Source: a virus. From it: a DNA stretch of 25,347 nt. Each line of letters opens with the position of its first letter. Within the stretch, counting starts at the first letter, position 1. The stretch is from positions 1 through 25,347 of IMG/VR virus record IMGVR_UViG_3300032294_000464, one strand, 5' to 3'. The position numbers and the translations under genes were made by a program. Of this stretch, positions 17,586-25,343 are shown in pieces. A model generated the notes under the pieces. It saw nothing but the letters and a program-made list of their open reading frames with translations, was not told where the DNA came from and did no database searches.

Positions 17586-17805
17586 TGAACTTAACTGGAA
17601 ATCTATGCAAGTAAGGAGTTAGTTCCTTAAGCTTGGCAAACTTAATTAAATTCCCACTACTATCCAACACATTTACACTTTTAATAACAATACCTACGTC
17701 TTCAACGTACTCATACTCTGTCACCTCAAGGGATGCAGGAGGAGGTAGCTTTAGCTCAAAGGTCTTTACCAATAGCTGCACATTCGGGTCATCTAGTATA
17801 CTCAT
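17551..17805 (-). CDS. Hypothetical phage protein
   Basis: 84 residues from the ATG at 17805, which overlaps the preceding stop as ATGA. A TTG two codons upstream is unlikely. The sequence begins MSILDDPNVQLLVKTFELKL and then has a beta-rich stretch around VTEYEYVEDVGIVIKSVNVL, followed by a basic C-terminus. No motif or family recognised. Its conserved place between the SNF2-like helicase and the VRR-NUC nuclease suggests a role in the same process. Confidence 0.6.
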   Translation of the reverse strand: MSILDDPNVQLLVKTFELKLPPPASLEVTEYEYVEDVGIVIKSVNVLDSSGNLIKFAKLKELTPYLHRFPVKFSGGESTKETNQ

Positions 17806-18059
17806 AACCAATCACGTTCAATGTTATCCAACTCATTAATAACCTTTTCGTAGTATATCCTGTGGCGTTCGCAAAACCTACCAACCATTGTAGACATATC
17901 AGTAAACACCAACACATTAATGATTTGCTTTACTAGTATCTTAACACATTCCTTCCGATCTTCATGCGTCAATTCCCTGTCGTATTGTCCGTACCCATCG
18001 TGCGTGTCCACGAAATAAAATAGGTCATACAGTTGCTGTGCTTTTTCTTTAGGTGTCAT
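17802..18059 (-). CDS. Hypothetical phage protein (MTPKEKA-type N-terminus)
   Basis: 85 residues from the ATG at 18059; an ATG at 18077 would add six. The start at 18059 lies two bases after the helicase stop, whereas 18077 would overlap the helicase by 17. MTPKEKAQQLYDLFYFVDTH is a start seen in many short phage proteins of unknown function. The rest is helical (EDRKECVKILVKQIINVLVF, then RHRIYYEKVINELDNIERDW). No catalytic motif. It is joined to the next gene by an ATGA overlap. Confidence 0.65.
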   Translation of the reverse strand: MTPKEKAQQLYDLFYFVDTHDGYGQYDRELTHEDRKECVKILVKQIINVLVFTDMSTMVGRFCERHRIYYEKVINELDNIERDWL

Positions 18060-18060
18060 A

Positions 18061-19299
18061 TCACTTGAAATAATCATTTTTAAAAATATTAGTTGTATAC
18101 TTTTTCTTGCTCTTTACTACCTTATAAATCTTATCCTCTATTCCTCCATCAGCGAATATCCAGTACACTTTGTTGTACGCTCTATCCATTGTAGTCATCC
18201 TATCTCGTGCCTGCCAATAGGATACAGCACTATGCATAATGTTATAGAACACAAGATAGTCTGCATTTTTTAAGGTTATACCCTCACGACCTGACACTGT
18301 TTGTAAGGCTATAACCTTATACTTACCAGAGTCGAACTCATCGATATCTGTCGTTAGTTCTTCACCATATACCTCACGTAGTGCATCAAACTCTGCCTTG
18401 AATACATAGAAGATACCTATCCGTGAATTGGCGAAACGTTCTTTAATATACTCTGCTTTACTGAAGTCAAGGATCATTGAGTTACCACTCTCAAACTTAA
18501 CTGTGCCACTATACAGTTGATGTACTTTCTGCAACAGCTTTGCAGCTGTGTCTGCGAGTATCACCTCATTCTTCCCCTGCACAACTCTGTCTGCGAATAG
18601 TTTATCAACCATTTCATATGTGCGTGGTAGCATCCTAACGTGCAGCACCTCCTCATCTATAGTAGATTTGAACCCCGCTTGCTCCTGCGTATAGGTTGTC
18701 ATAATGTACTGTAGGTCAGCCATTATCTTATCCTCTATTCCATGCGAGTAGTCGTTGTACATGAACGCACCAACTCTCTTCTGTGCAGGCCTTACATAGT
18801 CTGCTGCCCATTTATAGAAGTTAGGATATCTCCTCCAAGGCGAGTAGTCTGATATCCAGAACTGATGGTACATCTGACTGAAGGACTCTGGTGAAGGTGT
18901 ACCACTCAGTAGGATGATTGGCTTACTGGAGAATAACTTCTTAAACAACTTGGCTCCTGTATTAGGCTTGGCTAGAGATCCGAAGCGATGGGACTCATCG
19001 TGTATCACAACATCGAACTTAGATGGATCCTCGATCTTGTGCATGGACTCATTGTTGGTAACTGTGATGTTGAAGTGATTATCAAAACCAAAGTCGCGAT
19101 AGTCTTCCTCGATGTTCTTAATTGCTTTTTTCTTAGTCAGGAACAACACTTCTTTTGCATAATATAACCTACACACCTCCATAGATGTTGCAGTCTTTCC
19201 GGTCCTTACACTCCATGCCATGTATAGTATGTTGTGCATCTTCAGGATGTTACATCCATTGATAGCACCTTGAGATTGGTAGCCTCGTAGCTCTTTCAT
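18061..19299 (-). CDS. SNF2-like SF2 DNA helicase/ATPase
   Basis: 412 residues with the standard two RecA-like domains. Q-motif-like LRGYQSQG at the start; Walker A R32-T-G-K-T36; Walker B D101-E-S-H104; motif III S132-G-T-P135; C-terminal motif V (VSGREGITLKNADYLVFYN) and motif VI Q363-A-R365-D-R367. This is a short phage SNF2-type enzyme without extra domains. It should translocate on or remodel DNA and is often found with VRR-NUC nucleases in phage genomes, as here. The start ATG overlaps the upstream stop as ATGA. Likely roles are replication-fork or recombination support; the exact activity (unwinding or translocation) cannot be told from sequence. Confidence 0.9.
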   Translation of the reverse strand: MKELRGYQSQGAINGCNILKMHNILYMAWSVRTGKTATSMEVCRLYYAKEVLFLTKKKAIKNIEEDYRDFGFDNHFNITVTNNESMHKIEDPSKFDVVIHDESHRFGSLAKPNTGAKLFKKLFSSKPIILLSGTPSPESFSQMYHQFWISDYSPWRRYPNFYKWAADYVRPAQKRVGAFMYNDYSHGIEDKIMADLQYIMTTYTQEQAGFKSTIDEEVLHVRMLPRTYEMVDKLFADRVVQGKNEVILADTAAKLLQKVHQLYSGTVKFESGNSMILDFSKAEYIKERFANSRIGIFYVFKAEFDALREVYGEELTTDIDEFDSGKYKVIALQTVSGREGITLKNADYLVFYNIMHSAVSYWQARDRMTTMDRAYNKVYWIFADGGIEDKIYKVVKSKKKYTTNIFKNDYFK

Positions 19300-19541
19300 A
19301 TGAAGGCTACATCATAACACCAGATAGGTGTTTGTTCTCCAACATACCCACCACTTACATTGTAGTTAAAATGTTCAATGGCATCTTCACTACTCATGTC
19401 TTCTTCAAGTATCTCAATACACTTAGAGACTGAGTATATTAATCTCATGCTGTGTACATCAAAACCAATTACTGCTTCATTAAATCCATCTGCAATCATA
19501 AATGTTTCATCTGGATAGTTTTCTAAAATGCTATTTAACAT
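19296..19541 (-). CDS. Small conserved phage protein (FNEAVIGFD...TPIW type)
   Basis: 81 residues from the ATG at 19541, ten bases after the primase stop; a longer frame reaching 19577 would overlap the primase end and is rejected. The sequence has MIADGFNEAVIGFDVHSMRL, then IYSVSKCIEILEEDMSSEDA and a C-terminal GEQTPIWCYD. I have seen this arrangement (DGF..A.IG.., M....A.E.F.YN, GE.TPIW) in small proteins of phages from several hosts, but no function is known to me. It is joined by ATGA to the SNF2-like helicase and lies behind the primase-helicase, so it belongs to the replication operon. Confidence 0.75.
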   Translation of the reverse strand: MLNSILENYPDETFMIADGFNEAVIGFDVHSMRLIYSVSKCIEILEEDMSSEDAIEHFNYNVSGGYVGEQTPIWCYDVAFI

Positions 19542-19551
19542 AATAAATAAA

Positions 19552-21942
19552 TTAAAAATTAAACTCACCTTGTTCATCAGGCTTCATCTCAAACCTGATC
19601 ATCTTACCATTACTACTCCTAAACGTTACCGGACGCTGATTAAACTGGAACTCTCCCCAAAGGTCTACCCATCTGTAGAACCTAGCAAGAGGTATACAGT
19701 ACTTACCTCGCTCGCTGTAGTCAGGGTTCTGTAACACAAAGCTACGATGTAAGTCTATACCTAACGTCTCGGATCCATTCTTAGTCATCACATTGAACCT
19801 ATCCTTACACCACTCGTAGAAGTCCATAGAAGTTTCAGCGATAAACTTCCTCTCTCGAAGGTTCTTGAACTGACTCTCCTGTAGGCCATTACGAAGGTAT
19901 AACTGTAGGTTAGCTATCATGTAGTTGTCGAACCTAGCCCACTCATCCTTGTCCCACTCTGTGAACAGCTGATGCCCAAACTCATGCTCTGGAGTAAAGC
20001 CCTTGTGATAATGCTGCGCGAACTCAAGCTCCCACTTACGTCTCTCAAAGGAATTACCTGCACCTTTAATAGCATAGTTTGTTGTGATAATAATCTTAGG
20101 ACTCTTCTCGAAAGGTATCTTAATAGCGTCCTTATTCTTCTTCTCAAGCGTTATCCCTTCCGTAATGATGGAGAACAGCTTCTCGAAGTCAAAGTACCGG
20201 CTAACGTCATCAAACACCAACAACTGAGTATCTGCCGATACTGTTTGATATGGGAACGACTTGTTAAATGTAAACGACTTACCATCAATAGTCACACATC
20301 TCTTCATGTGGCCTAGACTATTAACGAAGATCCCCTTACCTGTTCCTCCCTCCGGATTGTCGCTGATTACTTCATCGTTAATGATCACGGCTGGCGCATA
20401 GCTTGGTGGCTTGTAGCTATGCATGAGGTATCCTGCTGTCGATTCGATTGATCGTATCCTTATGTCATCCTTCCCTCCGATGTTGGCTATGAACTTCTTG
20501 TACACAGCGTTCTCATAGTCAGCCTTGACAAAGTCTCTGTTGATTATCTGCTTCTCCCATATGTATCCATCGATGTCGCTGTAATCCATAATCTCTGCAT
20601 CGTTGGATGTCACCTTCACCATACAGTTACGATAGTACAGGTATGCTGTATGTGCATTGTCTACCATGATGTTAGGCTTAATGGTGTTAAGGAATGACAG
20701 GTGGTCTTCCTTGAATAGGCCCTTCTTATCAGCAAAGTAGTTGTAGATACTCTTATCCTCTAGCTTGTACAAGTAGTCATTCAGCACTGCGTCCTTGATG
20801 GTAGTATCATATGCGTCTGAGATGATGTTATTGCCTACCTGCACAAACACGAACGTGTTACCATTCTCAACGTAGTACTTCCCGTATCCCATGTATTCTA
20901 GGTATTCCTTGTACAAGTGGTTGATATGCACCACGTTTCCCCTTGTGTTCTTCGACCAGAAGATAGTAACGTCATTGTCATTGGCATCCTGAGTAATACT
21001 CTTAATAACATCATGACTAACCGATGCGTTACGGCTCATGATTTCCCCAAGTGGCACACCTTGCTTGGCCATAGTACGTATGCTGTCTGTCCTGCTGTTG
21101 TCCTCATAGAACTTTGTTCCGTGTGCAGATACGTTCTTGTATGCACTGCGTAGGATGTTAAGAATCTCGCGCTCCTTTCCTCCCTCATCATAGGACAACA
21201 ACACTTGTCGTGCATCGCTCTCAGATACACCGAAGTCATTAAGCGCAGCAGCTAGAATGAATAGGTTATTATTCTTCTGACCTTGTACCATACCGAAGTC
21301 ACGCTCCCACCATACAAGTAGTCTACGCACAATCTCTTCGTGGTTTGTCAATCGTATAGTACTACGGCTAGTCTTCGTGTCATACACTAGGTGTTCTTCC
21401 TCTGTAAGGTCTTCCCATAGTGTGCTGTTCTCATTAATATATAGGTCTGGATCCCATGACTCGAAGCATACCCTGCTGATGTCCTTAGTGGTAGTATCGA
21501 ACTCAGGTACGTTGTAGTATCTTTTAAGTGACAGAAAGAAATTAACATGATTGTCGATGCTTGGTGGTATCTTTACTAGTACCTTCAAGCCATCGCCAGA
21601 TGGGCTAACAAACACCGCATATGAGTACTCGTCATTGATTAGGAACGCCTTGTAGTCAAGCATGCTCCACTCATCTAAGAAGCCATCGAAGTCTATGCAT
21701 ATAAGACCGCTGTGTTCTACGATTCCTTGCTTGCTTCTGTTGATGAACTTACCACTAAAACAAATGGCTGGAAGTAACTTCTTTAATTCGTTACGCTTGG
21801 ACTTGTTGTCAGCACCTTCGTATCTACGAATCTTCTCACACAGTTCTCGTGAGTTGCCGTTCTTTATTCTGTCCAACACCTTCTCTACCGGAAGGTAGTA
21901 AGGACTATCTGTTTGTTTTAAATCTCTAAATAACGTTATCAT
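19552..21942 (-). CDS. Primase-helicase: BT4734/VirE_N-type primase plus SF3-like helicase
   Basis: 796 residues. The N-terminal third matches BT4734-like (VirE_N) primase domains of Bacteroidetes: LICIDFDG holds acidic D84 and D86, and SPSGDGLKVLVKI (113-125) is the second conserved motif. The middle (about 195-480) resembles primase C-terminal helical and linker regions. The C-terminal helicase has Walker A GGTGKG at about 530, Walker B LLVFDD at about 576, and a TTNY sensor motif near 619, the SF3/D5-like arrangement used by replicative helicases. It should prime and unwind the phage DNA. It follows the terminator at 21958-21986. No DNA polymerase lies in this window. Confidence 0.9.
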   Translation of the reverse strand: MITLFRDLKQTDSPYYLPVEKVLDRIKNGNSRELCEKIRRYEGADNKSKRNELKKLLPAICFSGKFINRSKQGIVEHSGLICIDFDGFLDEWSMLDYKAFLINDEYSYAVFVSPSGDGLKVLVKIPPSIDNHVNFFLSLKRYYNVPEFDTTTKDISRVCFESWDPDLYINENSTLWEDLTEEEHLVYDTKTSRSTIRLTNHEEIVRRLLVWWERDFGMVQGQKNNNLFILAAALNDFGVSESDARQVLLSYDEGGKEREILNILRSAYKNVSAHGTKFYEDNSRTDSIRTMAKQGVPLGEIMSRNASVSHDVIKSITQDANDNDVTIFWSKNTRGNVVHINHLYKEYLEYMGYGKYYVENGNTFVFVQVGNNIISDAYDTTIKDAVLNDYLYKLEDKSIYNYFADKKGLFKEDHLSFLNTIKPNIMVDNAHTAYLYYRNCMVKVTSNDAEIMDYSDIDGYIWEKQIINRDFVKADYENAVYKKFIANIGGKDDIRIRSIESTAGYLMHSYKPPSYAPAVIINDEVISDNPEGGTGKGIFVNSLGHMKRCVTIDGKSFTFNKSFPYQTVSADTQLLVFDDVSRYFDFEKLFSIITEGITLEKKNKDAIKIPFEKSPKIIITTNYAIKGAGNSFERRKWELEFAQHYHKGFTPEHEFGHQLFTEWDKDEWARFDNYMIANLQLYLRNGLQESQFKNLRERKFIAETSMDFYEWCKDRFNVMTKNGSETLGIDLHRSFVLQNPDYSERGKYCIPLARFYRWVDLWGEFQFNQRPVTFRSSNGKMIRFEMKPDEQGEFNF

Positions 21943-21957
21943 GATTTTAATTTGGTT

Positions 21958-21986
21958 AAAAAACCCACAGACATTACATCTGTGGG
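21958..21986 (-). terminator. Rho-independent terminator between SSB and primase genes
   Basis: Read on the - strand, CCCACAGA and TCTGTGGG form a perfect 8-bp stem around a 7-base loop and are followed directly by six Ts. It lies 23 bases beyond the SSB stop and 16 bases before the primase ATG, so it could cut or damp transcription between early-abundant SSB and primase. Confidence 0.85.
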
Positions 21987-22008
21987 CTGAACTGTTTACG
22001 GTTATAGA

Positions 22009-22359
22009 TTAAAACGGAAGCTCCTCGTCATCACCTGGTATTACTTCTGTAATCGCTGCTTCAGGAGCTGAACTACCTGCTGACTCAATGCGCCATGCCT
22101 CTAGTGTGTTGAAGTACTTTACTTCTCCTTGTGGGGATGTCCACTCCCTACCACGTAGGTTGAAGGATACAGTAACGTTTTGTCCTACACTATAGGAATT
22201 AATGTTGTCGCATTTTGCTTGCGTCAATTGGAACGCAACATGTTGTGGATACTGATCGTGAGGAACAGTCAATACGAACTCACGCTTGCTAAACTTTTCT
22301 GATACAACCACTGTATCACCAATGTGCTTAAGCACACCTTCTACTTTGAAATCACTCAT
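22009..22359 (-). CDS. ssb: Single-stranded DNA-binding protein, DUF3127 type
   Basis: 116 residues. The sequence follows the DUF3127 pattern: G-V-L..IGDTVVVSEKFSKREFVL, YPQHVAFQ, GQNVTVSFNLRGREWTSP and KYFNTLEAWRIE, an OB-fold SSB type typical of Bacteroidetes and their phages. The C-terminus is acidic and ends DDEELPF, the tip that recruits partner proteins in bacterial SSBs. It would coat single-stranded DNA at the fork and in recombination. Its ATG overlaps the exonuclease stop (ATGA), and a strong terminator follows it. Confidence 0.9.
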   Translation of the reverse strand: MSDFKVEGVLKHIGDTVVVSEKFSKREFVLTVPHDQYPQHVAFQLTQAKCDNINSYSVGQNVTVSFNLRGREWTSPQGEVKYFNTLEAWRIESAGSSAPEAAITEVIPGDDEELPF

Positions 22360-23180
22360 CGGTTTTTATTTAATAATTGCTCTTTATACTCTGCTGCGAA
22401 CTTCATTGCAGCATTTATTCTTCTCTCCATGTGTTCGATGTCTGCATCTGTAAGCTCGACATCAACCACCGTTAAACGCATATTCAACGGAACGTTACTC
22501 ATAACATGCATGCTGTCATCCTCCCACTCCGGAACAAGCCCTTCAGGTGTGTCTGCTAGTGCATAGAATACTTCTCCGTGTCTCCACTCTTCGCCTGTCA
22601 TCATCTTAAGCATGTATAGGTATGTCTTCACCTGCCACACATGCGTAGCGTTGTAGGCATCCTCAGGTAGCTTTGGAAAGGTCTTCTTATTCCAAGCGGA
22701 CTTGGCATCCTTCACCTTCTTCTCAAGGTCACAAACAACGTCCGGATGTCCGACAATAATACCATGCCTAAGCTCGTAGTACTTGTCACCAGGCTTCTGC
22801 TTCTTGTGGTCCTTAAAGAACAGCCTGTTGTAAAGGTCGATGCTGTCATCCTCCACCTCGTTACCCTTCTCCGTTTCCTTGCTGCTGAACGTAGGCTTGT
22901 ATCCATACAGCTCCTCATCAACATACTCACGTATCAAGGTCTTCGCTCCCTGAGATAGTTCTACCTTTCCTTCTGAAAGGTTATGCACTATGTTTACTAA
23001 GCGATCGTACTCAGCCTCCATTTTTTCAGTAAGCTTAAGCTTGGCTCGTTTCTTTGGGTCTTCCTCTGTAAGGAAGTCCGCATGCCTCTGCTGTAGCTTA
23101 GACAGCTCTGCTGCTTGGCTGTCAGTTAAGCCATCCGTGCCTAAGAATAATGGCGCAATGTTATAGGTCCTTAGCTGCAT
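22356..23180 (-). CDS. PD-(D/E)XK exonuclease (lambda-exonuclease/YqaJ or Cas4-like)
   Basis: 274 residues. Catalytic core: HGIIVGHPDVV (D147), VKDAKSAW (D158-A-K160, the ExK position) and the helix WQVKTYLYM (Q183), with a candidate Glu at 109. The first 90 residues are helical, and the C-terminal ~50 residues form a helical cap. This is the PD-(D/E)XK layout of viral 5'-3' exonucleases of recombination. It probably resects ends so that SSB and an annealing protein can load; no known annealing protein was recognised here. It overlaps the next gene by ATGA and the preceding gene by 20 bases. Confidence 0.8.
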   Translation of the reverse strand: MQLRTYNIAPLFLGTDGLTDSQAAELSKLQQRHADFLTEEDPKKRAKLKLTEKMEAEYDRLVNIVHNLSEGKVELSQGAKTLIREYVDEELYGYKPTFSSKETEKGNEVEDDSIDLYNRLFFKDHKKQKPGDKYYELRHGIIVGHPDVVCDLEKKVKDAKSAWNKKTFPKLPEDAYNATHVWQVKTYLYMLKMMTGEEWRHGEVFYALADTPEGLVPEWEDDSMHVMSNVPLNMRLTVVDVELTDADIEHMERRINAAMKFAAEYKEQLLNKNR

Positions 23181-23670
23181 CTTCTAAAGCTTTACGTTGT
23201 TCTGCTGTTACTGTATACTTATCTAGTATACTCTTAATAGACATCGCCTTACTAGTGATCGATGCAATCGCTCGTGGTAGAGAATCATCTGGTAACGCAG
23301 GCTTCTTATTCGCTGCTTGCACCTGTGGTGCGCGAGAACTGAAGCGAAGCGCATCTACTTTCCCCTCCGGACTGCTGACCTTCTCAACACCTAGTGCGAC
23401 AGGCTTCCCAACGAAGAGGTCCTGCTCAACTGAATCAAACAACTTCTGTAGTCGTTTAAAGTTGGTGACGTTTACCACCATAGGTTTAGTGAACTCCTTA
23501 AGCTTGGCGAATACCTTTCGCTCCTTACCCATTTGTCCCACCATTTCGTCTTGAAAAAATTTCTCAACGTGAACCACAACCTGCTTGTAGTTCTTCTTCT
23601 GATCATCCCATAGGTCTACTGCACCTAGGTACTTATCAGACTCTTTGAAGTTAGCTCTCCAATGTGCCAT
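23161..23670 (-). CDS. Conserved phage protein of unknown function, adjacent to recombination genes
   Basis: 169 residues from the ATG at 23670 (MAHWRANFKESDKYLGAVDL). An ATG at 23718, coupled to the upstream stop as TAATG, would add 16 unconserved-looking residues. The pattern KYLG..DL, a V.VE.F strand, KPMVVNVTNFKRLQKLFDS, GKPV.LGVEKV and DALRF is one I recognise from many phages and some bacterial loci next to exonuclease and SSB genes. It is beta-rich at the N-terminus, with a loop-and-helix C-terminus, but has no catalytic motif. It may be a recombination or DNA-binding accessory (inference from position). Confidence 0.75.
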   Translation of the reverse strand: MAHWRANFKESDKYLGAVDLWDDQKKNYKQVVVHVEKFFQDEMVGQMGKERKVFAKLKEFTKPMVVNVTNFKRLQKLFDSVEQDLFVGKPVALGVEKVSSPEGKVDALRFSSRAPQVQAANKKPALPDDSLPRAIASITSKAMSIKSILDKYTVTAEQRKALEDAAKDL

Positions 23671-23717
23671 AATTAAATAAAATTGAATTGAGTTAAGACA
23701 GATTTCACCCTCTGTCA

Positions 23718-24119
23718 TTAGGGGTTACAAACATATGGTAAATTTGAATACAGTTGGTAAATCTCCTGTATTTTTTCCAATAGCATGTTCTTTCTTTCTA
23801 GTAATATCTGAAGCCTATCCATGTTGTCTTCGTTCCTACTGGCTAGGTCAACAAGGTAATTGGCTTTCTCCAAACGTTTGTTGTGAACCGACAATTGGTT
23901 GAGGTACATTCCTTGATACCATCCTTCACACTCACACGCGATCCACACCTCCTGAGATGCATCTTCGTAGTGGTCATGGTTAGTCATTGTGTTCTTAAGG
24001 ATAAACGTCCCGTCATTCATGCGCTCAATGCGTAGTCCACCATCGATAAAGAACCTACTCCTTAATGTTTCACAGATGAACCTTCCGTGTAGTTGCTCAA
24101 TCTCTTCCCATGCTTTCAT
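23718..24119 (-). CDS. Hypothetical phage protein
   Basis: 133 residues from the ATG at 24119; two further in-frame codons reach an ATG at 24125. The first half is beta-rich and contains FICETLRSRFFIDGGLRIER and a Cys pair (ACECEGWYQG). The second half is a long amphipathic helix rich in Glu, Arg and Leu (RLEKANYLVDLASR, RLQILLERKNMLLEKIQEIY), likely a coiled coil. No known family. It sits between the small LPED-type gene and the recombination cluster. Confidence 0.6.
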   Translation of the reverse strand: MKAWEEIEQLHGRFICETLRSRFFIDGGLRIERMNDGTFILKNTMTNHDHYEDASQEVWIACECEGWYQGMYLNQLSVHNKRLEKANYLVDLASRNEDNMDRLQILLERKNMLLEKIQEIYQLYSNLPYVCNP

Positions 24120-24121
24120 AA

Positions 24122-24343
24122 TCAAAAGTGTTTACCTATTCCGTATTCGTTAATCAACTCAGCTACAAACTTATTTATCTTTTCGTATGCATTATATTCT
24201 TCATCAGATAACTCTGCATATTTCAGCTTTTTTCGCAGCTCTTGATTAAGCTCCCAGATTACTTTAAAGAACTCAAACGCATCCTTGTACAAATCATAAT
24301 CATCCTGGTCTTCAGGTAGATTAAACTCTAGTGTTACTTTCAT
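24122..24343 (-). CDS. Small conserved phage protein (FNLPED type)
   Basis: 73 residues, starting MKVTLEFNLPEDQDDYDLYK. The remainder is helical: FFKVIWELNQELRKKLKYAE and a C-terminal FVAELINEYGIGKHF. The start pattern (a strand, LPEDQ..., W.....LR...K) recurs in short phage proteins I have seen, with no function I can name. It is the first gene of the early - strand run, 58 bases downstream of the methyltransferase. The upstream gap shows no TAnnTTTG promoter. Confidence 0.7.
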   Translation of the reverse strand: MKVTLEFNLPEDQDDYDLYKDAFEFFKVIWELNQELRKKLKYAELSDEEYNAYEKINKFVAELINEYGIGKHF

Positions 24344-24370
24344 ATTTTACATTTTAATTACCGTACTATT

Positions 24371-24402
24371 GTTACGCATAGCCATGAGTTACCTGCAAGT
24401 GC
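24371..24402 (+). repeat. Left flanking repeat of the methyltransferase cassette
   Basis: On the + strand it reads GTTACGCATAGCCATGA then GTTACCTGCAAGTGC. An inverted, imperfect copy lies at 25219-25246 and a direct, imperfect copy at 25321-25343. It abuts the methyltransferase stop codon. Confidence 0.55.
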
Positions 24403-25127
24403 TACATTTCGTTTCCAAATAGAGTTCCTGCTTGTAAATCTTTTTCTTTTCTTTTTTCTCCCACCTTTTCTAAAATGGTATTTTCTTTTTCTTTATCAAT
24501 TTCTGAAATTATGCAATCAATTCCATTCTGTTTGCACACTTTCATTGTAGTTCCACTTCCTCCAAATGGGTCATAAACTACATTCGGTTTGTTAGGTATT
24601 GCATCAAGTATATTTTGAACAATCCCATCAGGCATTACCGCTATGTGGTTTTGGTCTTTTCTTTGGTGCGTTGGTACTAATCTCCATACATCAGATAAAG
24701 AATTTTTATTCAGCAATTTTACTTTTGGGTTTTTAGTTAGCCAATAAATCCTTTCTGAAAATGGAAAGAAACGTATTTTGTCGCAATTCGCACTTTTACC
24801 CATATCCCAAGTAATTTCTTGCTTAATAACAAAATCAGTTTTCAAAAGCCATTCCATTGGGTGTATTGCTTTACCATCTTTTATTCTTACTTTATGGTTG
24901 TAAAACATACTTCCATTTTCAGAAAGCACTCTATAACATTCATTTAATACTTCAATTTGCCATTTTTGATAATCGTGTTCTTTCATATCATTGTTGGCAT
25001 AACTCCCAAATTGCAATCGGTTACTGTGCATTTTGCCTATGTTGTAAGGCGGTGAAGTAATAATCAAATCAATGTTATTATCTTCAAATCGTTTCAATGT
25101 TTCTTCACAAGGTTCTATATAAATCAT
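24402..25127 (-). CDS. Orphan DNA methyltransferase, beta class (N4-cytosine or N6-adenine)
   Basis: 241 residues, compact. Motif IV T24-S-P-P-Y28 near the N-terminus and motif I D186-P-F-G-G-S-G-T-T in the C-terminal third give the beta-class order, in which the catalytic motif precedes the AdoMet site. A region between them (about 85-160) is the probable target recognition part. Motif IV TSPPYN suits m4C or m6A; the sequence does not decide. No restriction enzyme gene is seen nearby, so it is an orphan enzyme that could protect phage DNA from host restriction or regulate genes. Its coding sequence looks AT-richer than the replication genes beside it, and it is bracketed by short repeats, which suggests acquisition by transfer. 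Confidence 0.9.
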   Translation of the reverse strand: MIYIEPCEETLKRFEDNNIDLIITSPPYNIGKMHSNRLQFGSYANNDMKEHDYQKWQIEVLNECYRVLSENGSMFYNHKVRIKDGKAIHPMEWLLKTDFVIKQEITWDMGKSANCDKIRFFPFSERIYWLTKNPKVKLLNKNSLSDVWRLVPTHQRKDQNHIAVMPDGIVQNILDAIPNKPNVVYDPFGGSGTTMKVCKQNGIDCIISEIDKEKENTILEKVGEKRKEKDLQAGTLFGNEM

Positions 25128-25218
25128 ATTTTTAATTTTTCAAATTAATATTTGCCATAGCACAAAAAAGAAAAGAAAAAGCGTTTGTGTTCCAATTCAA
25201 GTTTTGTGGTAATAATCC

Positions 25219-25246
25219 GCACCAGCAGGTAACACGTGCTATACGC
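25219..25246 (-). repeat. Inverted copy of the methyltransferase flanking repeat
   Basis: GCACCAGCAGGTAAC at 25219-25233 is the reverse complement of GTTACCTGCAAGTGC (24388-24402) at 13 of 15 positions; similarity continues outward through ATAGC. It places the methyltransferase inside imperfect inverted repeats. Confidence 0.6.
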
Positions 25247-25268
25247 CATTAAAACGAGCGTATAGCAC
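25236..25268. repeat. Perfect 11-bp inverted repeat (hairpin)
   Basis: GTGCTATACGC at 25236-25246 pairs exactly with GCGTATAGCAC at 25258-25268 around an 11-base loop. No T-run follows on either strand, so it does not look like a terminator. It may be a recombination or protein-binding site. Confidence 0.8.
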
Positions 25269-25320
25269 CATACGTTATAAGAAATGCAGTCGCTTGGGTC
25301 GCTCAATCCAATTAACACTC

Positions 25321-25343
25321 GTTACGCTATACAGATGCACCTG
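25321..25343 (+). repeat. Direct copy of the methyltransferase flanking repeat
   Basis: GTTACGCTATACAGATG followed by CACCTGC resembles bases 24371-24396 in the same orientation with a few gaps. If real, it bounds a unit of about 950 bases carrying the methyltransferase. The copy runs close to the window edge, so its full extent is not visible. Confidence 0.45.

Noticed and set aside
23697-23716. GACAGA/TCTGTC hairpin upstream of the conserved unknown gene
   Set aside because: A 6-bp stem with an 8-base loop and no T-run; possible mRNA structure but not supported further.
25141-25165. Promoter for the methyltransferase (TTAATTTG with an upstream TTG)
   Set aside because: The -7 box has a mismatch at its second base and the spacing to the TTG is about 14 bases, too short for the usual layout.
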